Shown here: positions 14,355 through 15,522 of the stretch, piece by piece | Layout of the letters: every line of letters begins with the position of its first letter | How positions within the stretch are numbered: the stretch's first letter is position 1 | Source of the DNA: Roseovarius sp. UBA3070 | Lineage (GTDB): Bacteria; Pseudomonadota; Alphaproteobacteria; Rhodobacterales; Rhodobacteraceae | Direction: 5' to 3' | Assembly (NCBI GenBank): GCA_002366775.1 | Contig: DFBW01000281.1 | Span: forward strand, 1,039 to 16,560 | DNA: 15,522 nt | Notes under the pieces: model-generated | What the model saw: only the letters and a program-made list of their open reading frames with translations | Database searches by the model: none | Told to the model about the DNA's origin: nothing | Program-made: the position numbers and the translations under genes

Positions 14355-14906
14355 ATGAAACCTGTATCGCTCGTCCTTTATATGGCCCTTGGCCTTTGTG
14401 CAAATACCGCTCTGGCGGATATGTCCGACATAGCTGCCTTGCGAATGGGTGACATGAAAAAGCTGGTGCTGCACGCCACACCAAAATCCGCAACAACAGT
14501 GGGTTTCACAGCAGAAGACGGCAGTGACATGACGCTGGCTGATTTCAAAGGCAAAGTTGTGTTGCTGAACTTCTGGGCCACCTGGTGTGCGCCGTGCCGC
14601 AAGGAAATGCCGATGCTGTCGCAGTTGCAAGCCGAGCTGGGTAGTGATGCGTTTGAGGTGGTGACGCTGGCCACAGGCCGCAATATGGTGCCAGCAATGA
14701 AGAAGTTCTTTGGTGACATTGGTGTGGATAATCTGCCTTTGCACCGTGATCCAAAACAGGCCGTTGCGCGGCAAATGGGCGTTTTTGGCCTGCCGGTCAC
14801 TGTGATCCTTGATGCACAGGGAAACGAGATTGGCCGCTTGCAAGGTGATGCCGACTGGAATTCAGACAGCGCAAAATCCGTTCTTAGGGCGTTGATTGAC
14901 AGCTGA
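14355..14906 (+). CDS. Exported TlpA/ResA-like thiol-disulfide oxidoreductase
   Basis: This 183-residue protein has a signal peptide (Lys2, hydrophobic core 4-17, cleavage expected after ANTALA, residue 21) and no lipobox, so it should act in the periplasm. The thioredoxin fold follows: the [23 protein letters not shown] segment with the CAPC active site (Cys78, Cys81), and the cis-proline in GLPVT (Pro147). TlpA/ResA proteins reduce disulfides in exported apoproteins, for example apocytochrome c or copper-binding subunits of oxidases; the partner here is unknown. I chose ATG 14355 because it follows GGGAGGGG and gives a clean signal peptide; the same frame is open far upstream (to 14064) but only as antisense to argH. 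It is divergent from argH; its promoter must lie inside the argH 5' region. Confidence in family is high, in partner low. Confidence 0.93.
   Translation: MKPVSLVLYMALGLCANTALADMSDIAALRMGDMKKLVLHATPKSATTVGFTAEDGSDMTLADFKGKVVLLNFWATWCAPCRKEMPMLSQLQAELGSDAFEVVTLATGRNMVPAMKKFFGDIGVDNLPLHRDPKQAVARQMGVFGLPVTVILDAQGNEIGRLQGDADWNSDSAKSVLRALIDS
14377..14403 (-). promoter_or_regulatory. Candidate argH promoter inside the thioredoxin gene
   Basis: On the minus strand TTGCAC (14403-14398) and TATAAA (14382-14377) are 15 bp apart, about 50 bp before the argH start. The boxes are near consensus but the spacing is short, so this is tentative. A promoter in this area is needed because only 25 bp separate the divergent genes. 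Confidence 0.25.
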
Positions 14907-15114
14907 TAGTGAACGTCGTGCGCCCCCTGAGAGGTTGGCATAAAATGGCCCTGTTCCTGATGGTGCCGAAGGTGATGTCGAATAGCTCAGAAGTGTATGC
15001 AGCCCAGATTTTTCGCACGAAAAATCTCAGACAAAGAAAATCCGTGCGAATTTTCTATTTGGTGGTGCAAAGGTTTGTGGGCGTGGCAATACTGGAAAAC
15101 CAGCTTCGAATCCC
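14907..15114. other. Gap after the thioredoxin gene, AT-rich inverted repeats only
   Basis: This is the first part of the 329-bp gap before rpmB (14907-15235). I see no convincing gene: a 69-codon frame from GTG 14909 lacks a Shine-Dalgarno and any family resemblance. It holds two AT-rich inverted repeats (15006-15056) and a CTGGAAAACCAG hairpin at 15092-15103. The rest of the gap is the rpmB promoter and leader. Confidence 0.5.
15006..15056. repeat. Pair of related AT-rich inverted repeats with a CGCACG core
   Basis: The first repeat has 10-bp arms, AGATTTTTCG/CGAAAAATCT, around CA (15006-15027). The second has 7-bp arms, AGAAAAT/ATTTTCT, around CCGTGCGA (15035-15056). Both contain the same core: TTCGCACGA on the plus strand in the first and TTCGCACGG on the minus strand in the second, so the two cores are in opposite orientation. 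They may terminate the thioredoxin transcript, bind a regulator, or be copies of a dispersed repeat. Confidence 0.6.
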
Positions 15115-15143
15115 TTGACGCCCCACGCCAATGGGCCTAAAGA
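15115..15143 (+). promoter_or_regulatory. Sigma-70-type promoter of rpmB
   Basis: TTGACG (15115-15120) and TAAAGA (15138-15143) are separated by exactly 17 bp, with the -35 box matching five of six consensus bases. Transcription would start near 15150, giving a leader of about 85 bases. It is the best promoter in the window, as expected for a ribosomal protein gene. Confidence 0.7.
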
Positions 15144-15235
15144 CCCCTGACGGAATTCGGGGCGCTGCCTGTGGCGGTGCCCATTTGTATTGAGGCGAGG
15201 CTATATATGCCCCGCAAGACCACGAGGATGAACCC

Positions 15236-15522
15236 ATGTCGCGCCGCTGCGAATTGACCGGAAAAGGCCCGATGGTTGGCAATAACTCCAGCCACGCCAA
15301 CAACAAAACACGTCGTCGGTATCTGCCGAACCTGAATGATGTGACCCTGCAATCCGAAACGCTGGGTCGTGGCATTAAGATGCGCATCTCGGCGCATGCA
15401 CTGCGCTCGGTTGATCACCGCGGTGGTCTGGACGCGTTTCTGGCCAAAGCCAAAGACGTTGAACTGTCCGCCTCTGGGTTGAAAGTCAAAAAAGAAATCG
15501 CCAAAGCTCAGGCCGCAGCCGC
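15236..15522 (+). CDS. rpmB: 50S ribosomal protein L28, last residues outside the window
   Basis: The frame from ATG 15236 runs off the window after 95 codons, so only about one to a few residues and the stop are missing, judging from the usual alphaproteobacterial length. It begins [20 protein letters not shown] and continues [11 protein letters not shown], the diagnostic N-terminal block of bacterial L28, then [20 protein letters not shown] and a Lys/Ala-rich C-terminus. It binds the large ribosomal subunit. Only one cysteine is seen (Cys5), so it is the form without the zinc-binding Cys pairs. A good Shine-Dalgarno GAGGA (15224-15228) lies seven bases before the ATG, and a near-consensus promoter is about 95 bp upstream. 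Confidence 0.96.
   Translation, partial: MSRRCELTGKGPMVGNNSSHANNKTRRRYLPNLNDVTLQSETLGRGIKMRISAHALRSVDHRGGLDAFLAKAKDVELSASGLKVKKEIAKAQAAA

Noticed and set aside
14980..15130. tRNA-like pieces: TAGCTCAG near 14984 and TTCGAATCCC near 15105, followed by a CCA at 15128-15130
   Set aside because: The pieces are about 120 bases apart, the T-arm bases around TTCGAAT do not pair, and no acceptor stem can be formed, so no cloverleaf exists.
15130..15185. AATGGGC/GCCCATT inverted repeat in the rpmB leader as a possible autoregulatory RNA
   Set aside because: The first arm lies before the expected transcription start (about 15150), so it would not be in the mRNA.
1..15522. CRISPR array, defence cassette, prophage or intact transposon
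   Set aside because: No regularly spaced direct repeats, no cas, nuclease, integrase or transposase genes were seen; all larger genes have core housekeeping or membrane functions.

Overview
The window looks like chromosomal DNA from an alphaproteobacterium of the Rhodobacterales (Roseobacter group). I infer this from the protein sequences and from gene order (argH, small lipoprotein, lysA, DUF4175/TIGR02302 protein), recalled from that group. No database search was possible. Almost all of the window is ordinary core-genome coding sequence. The accessory signals lie in the gaps and in one probable insertion.

Layout. 1-865 (+): the 3' part of an OmpA-family envelope protein, overlapping a small single-pass membrane/coiled-coil protein. 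1134-3581 (-): hrpB, a DEAH-type RNA helicase, divergent from meaB (3796-4779, +), a GTPase chaperone of cobalamin-dependent mutases. After a gap holding a possible 10-residue leader peptide and a terminator-like hairpin comes a complete half-size ABC exporter (4954-6840, +). Its last codons lie inside a twin-hairpin REP/BIME-like element (6791-6860), which also sits between this gene and the convergent DUF4175 gene. 7006-12185 (-): three genes read in the order ATP-grasp enzyme, lysA, DUF4175 membrane protein. 12765-14329 (-): argH with a translationally coupled 58-residue lipoprotein gene. 14355-14906 (+): a TlpA/ResA-like thioredoxin, only 25 bp from argH and divergent from it. 15236 to the end (+): rpmB (ribosomal protein L28), nearly complete, behind a good sigma-70-type promoter.

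How the genes relate. argH makes arginine; lysA makes lysine and closes the diaminopimelate route, which also feeds peptidoglycan. The ATP-grasp gene and a 579-bp gene-free stretch separate the argH-lipoprotein pair from lysA, which I expect to be contiguous in relatives, so this is the best candidate for an inserted or rearranged block. The other neighbours show no obvious common pathway.

I found no CRISPR array, no intact transposon, no rRNA or tRNA gene and no clear new multi-gene system. The most interesting points are a 9-bp RNA hairpin that would hide the Shine-Dalgarno of the ATP-grasp gene, a REP pair that supplies the C-terminus of the ABC transporter, a palindromic Shine-Dalgarno shared by two divergent genes, a possible attenuator before the ABC transporter, and hairpin clusters at 12.4 kb and 15.0 kb.
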